Shown: positions 4,523 through 5,362 of the stretch, piece by piece
Numbering within the stretch: the first letter of the stretch is position 1
How the letters are laid out: each line of letters starts with the position of its first letter
NCBI GenBank assembly: GCA_005791855.1
Contig: SXUH01000257.1
Location: forward strand, 1-5,362
From: Bdellovibrionales bacterium
Lineage (GTDB): Bacteria; Bdellovibrionota; Bacteriovoracia; Bacteriovoracales; Bacteriovoracaceae
Direction of reading: 5' to 3'
DNA: 5,362 bases
Translations under genes and position numbers: made by a program
The notes under the pieces: model-generated
What the model saw: only the letters and a program-made list of their open reading frames with translations
Told to the model about the DNA's origin: nothing
Databases searched by the model: none

Positions 4523-5362
4523 TCGACCTTGAACCCACCGAGCATCTTCCCGAGACTGGTCTTCGGCTGGACCTCGGCGCGGGCCGGACTCTGCACCCGC
4601 GGCTCGGGCTTCGCCGCGTGCGCGGCGTGGGGCCGGTCGTCGTGTGGCCCGTCCTCGTCCTGGATGTACTCCGGGTAGAACGGAAGGTCGGACTTGTAGA
4701 CGATCCGGTCGAGGTGCTTCACGAAGCCGGACCAGTGGCCCGTGGTCGAATCGTTCTTCTTGATGATGTCCACCGCCGCCATCTTCGAATCCATGTGGTC
4801 GATGAGGTGGACGAGGAAGGCCTCCGAGGTCTGCGGGACCTTCGGGGATCCGTACTCGTACTCCCCGTGGTGCGCGAGGAGGATGTGCTTCAGGTGGACG
4901 CGCGTGTAGTGCGGGAAGTTCCGGATCCGGTAGGAGAAGCGGTCGACGATCTCAAGTCCCTTCACCAGGTGGCCCACGAGCTTCCCCTCCTCCGTGTACT
5001 CGACGTTGATCCCGTCGGTGAGTTCGTAGATCTTACACAGGTCGTGGAGGACGCAGCCGGCGACGACGTAGTTCGGGTTCACGTGGTAGTGCGGAGAAAG
5101 CAGCAGGGCGAGCTCCGTGCAGGAGAGGATGTGCTCGAGGAGGCCCGAGCGGTAGGCGTGGTGGATGGTCTTCCCCGCCTGCCAGATCTTGAGCCGCCGG
5201 GCGATCTCTCCATCGGTGACGATGCTCCGGAGGAGGTCGCGGATGTAGACGTCGGAGAGGCCGTCGATGATCTTCAGGAGCTTCCGGTACATCACCTCCG
5301 GGTCCTCGGTGGCCTTCATCACGAAGTCGTCGAGGGTCACCTGGTCTTCGTCCACCTTCTCG
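4516..5362 (-). CDS. yhaM: YhaM-type HD-domain 3'-5' exoribonuclease (N-terminus outside window)
   Basis: The frame stays open to the right edge. The GTG at 5355 is probably an internal valine (reading EKVDEDQV), so the gene is partial. At least 282 residues are visible; positions here count from that GTG. It matches the YhaM/Cbf1 family: IHHAYRSGLLEH at 64-75, the HD pair His104-Asp105 in GCVLHDLCKIYEL, YTEEGKLVGHL at 120-130, HHGEYEYGSP at 162-171, and LIDHMDSKM at 184-192 with the metal-binding Asp186. Family members are cytoplasmic metal-dependent RNases that trim RNA or DNA from the 3' end. They normally carry an OB-fold nucleic-acid domain before the HD domain, which would lie beyond the window. 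Residues about 233-267 form a low-complexity His/Ala/Pro-rich linker, ending in a conserved-looking LGKMLGGFKVEK tail. It converges on the exported-protein gene with no gap. Confidence 0.85.
   Translation of the reverse strand, partial: EKVDEDQVTLDDFVMKATEDPEVMYRKLLKIIDGLSDVYIRDLLRSIVTDGEIARRLKIWQAGKTIHHAYRSGLLEHILSCTELALLLSPHYHVNPNYVVAGCVLHDLCKIYELTDGINVEYTEEGKLVGHLVKGLEIVDRFSYRIRNFPHYTRVHLKHILLAHHGEYEYGSPKVPQTSEAFLVHLIDHMDSKMAAVDIIKKNDSTTGHWSGFVKHLDRIVYKSDLPFYPEYIQDEDGPHDDRPHAAHAAKPEPRVQSPARAEVQPKTSLGKMLGGFKVEK

Noticed and set aside
5353..5355. GTG as the true start of the HD-domain gene
   Set aside because: The frame is open to the window edge and the family normally has an N-terminal OB-fold domain, so this is most likely an internal valine.

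Overview
The window is a compact, GC-rich bacterial chromosome segment. Its coding sequence strongly prefers C- or G-ending codons. It holds housekeeping genes, two convergent gene junctions, and one conspicuously AT-rich intergenic patch (about 33% G+C by hand count over 3926-4161). The gene content (an RluD-type pseudouridine synthase, a short PgeF/YfiH protein, a VKOR-DsbA fusion and TatD, then a YhaM-like HD protein) and the signal-peptide protein indicate a Gram-negative-type bacterium. My tentative guess is a GC-rich relative of the Bdellovibrio/Bacteriovorax or delta-proteobacterial lineages. That guess rests on general resemblance, not on a marker gene.

Layout. Positions 1-3536 form one tightly packed plus-strand operon. 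It runs: the last ten codons of an unidentified upstream gene, rluD (stop and start share one base), pgeF (22-nt gap), a fused VKOR-DsbA disulfide-forming enzyme (5-nt gap), and tatD (ATGA overlap). Positions 3533-3671 are a 139-bp inverted-repeat element lying exactly between tatD and a convergent 85-aa minus-strand orphan. The two genes' stop codons sit in mirror-image positions in the two arms. After the orphan comes the AT-rich gap with promoter-like motifs and hairpins. It is followed by a small plus-strand gene for an exported 117-aa protein whose Shine-Dalgarno is buried in an 11-bp hairpin. That gene abuts, stop to stop within a palindrome, a minus-strand YhaM-type HD-domain 3'-5' exoribonuclease that continues past the right edge.

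How they fit together. The operon mixes ribosome maturation (RluD), cell-wall precursor quality control (PgeF), envelope disulfide formation (VKOR-DsbA) and a metal-dependent nuclease (TatD). These are housekeeping functions sharing a transcript rather than a single pathway. The exported 117-aa protein has two cysteines, one at each end of the mature chain, so it could be a client of the VKOR-DsbA enzyme (inference).

Most worth a second look: (a) the 139-bp element, best explained as a small non-autonomous transposon (MITE-like) inserted at a CTAG shared by two overlapping stop codons, with a structured-RNA/terminator alternative; (b) the Shine-Dalgarno-sequestering hairpin at 4128-4156; (c) the unusually short PgeF and its possible leaderless start; (d) palindromic, spacer-free convergent gene ends. 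I did not find a CRISPR array, tRNA, rRNA or a recognisable defence system.
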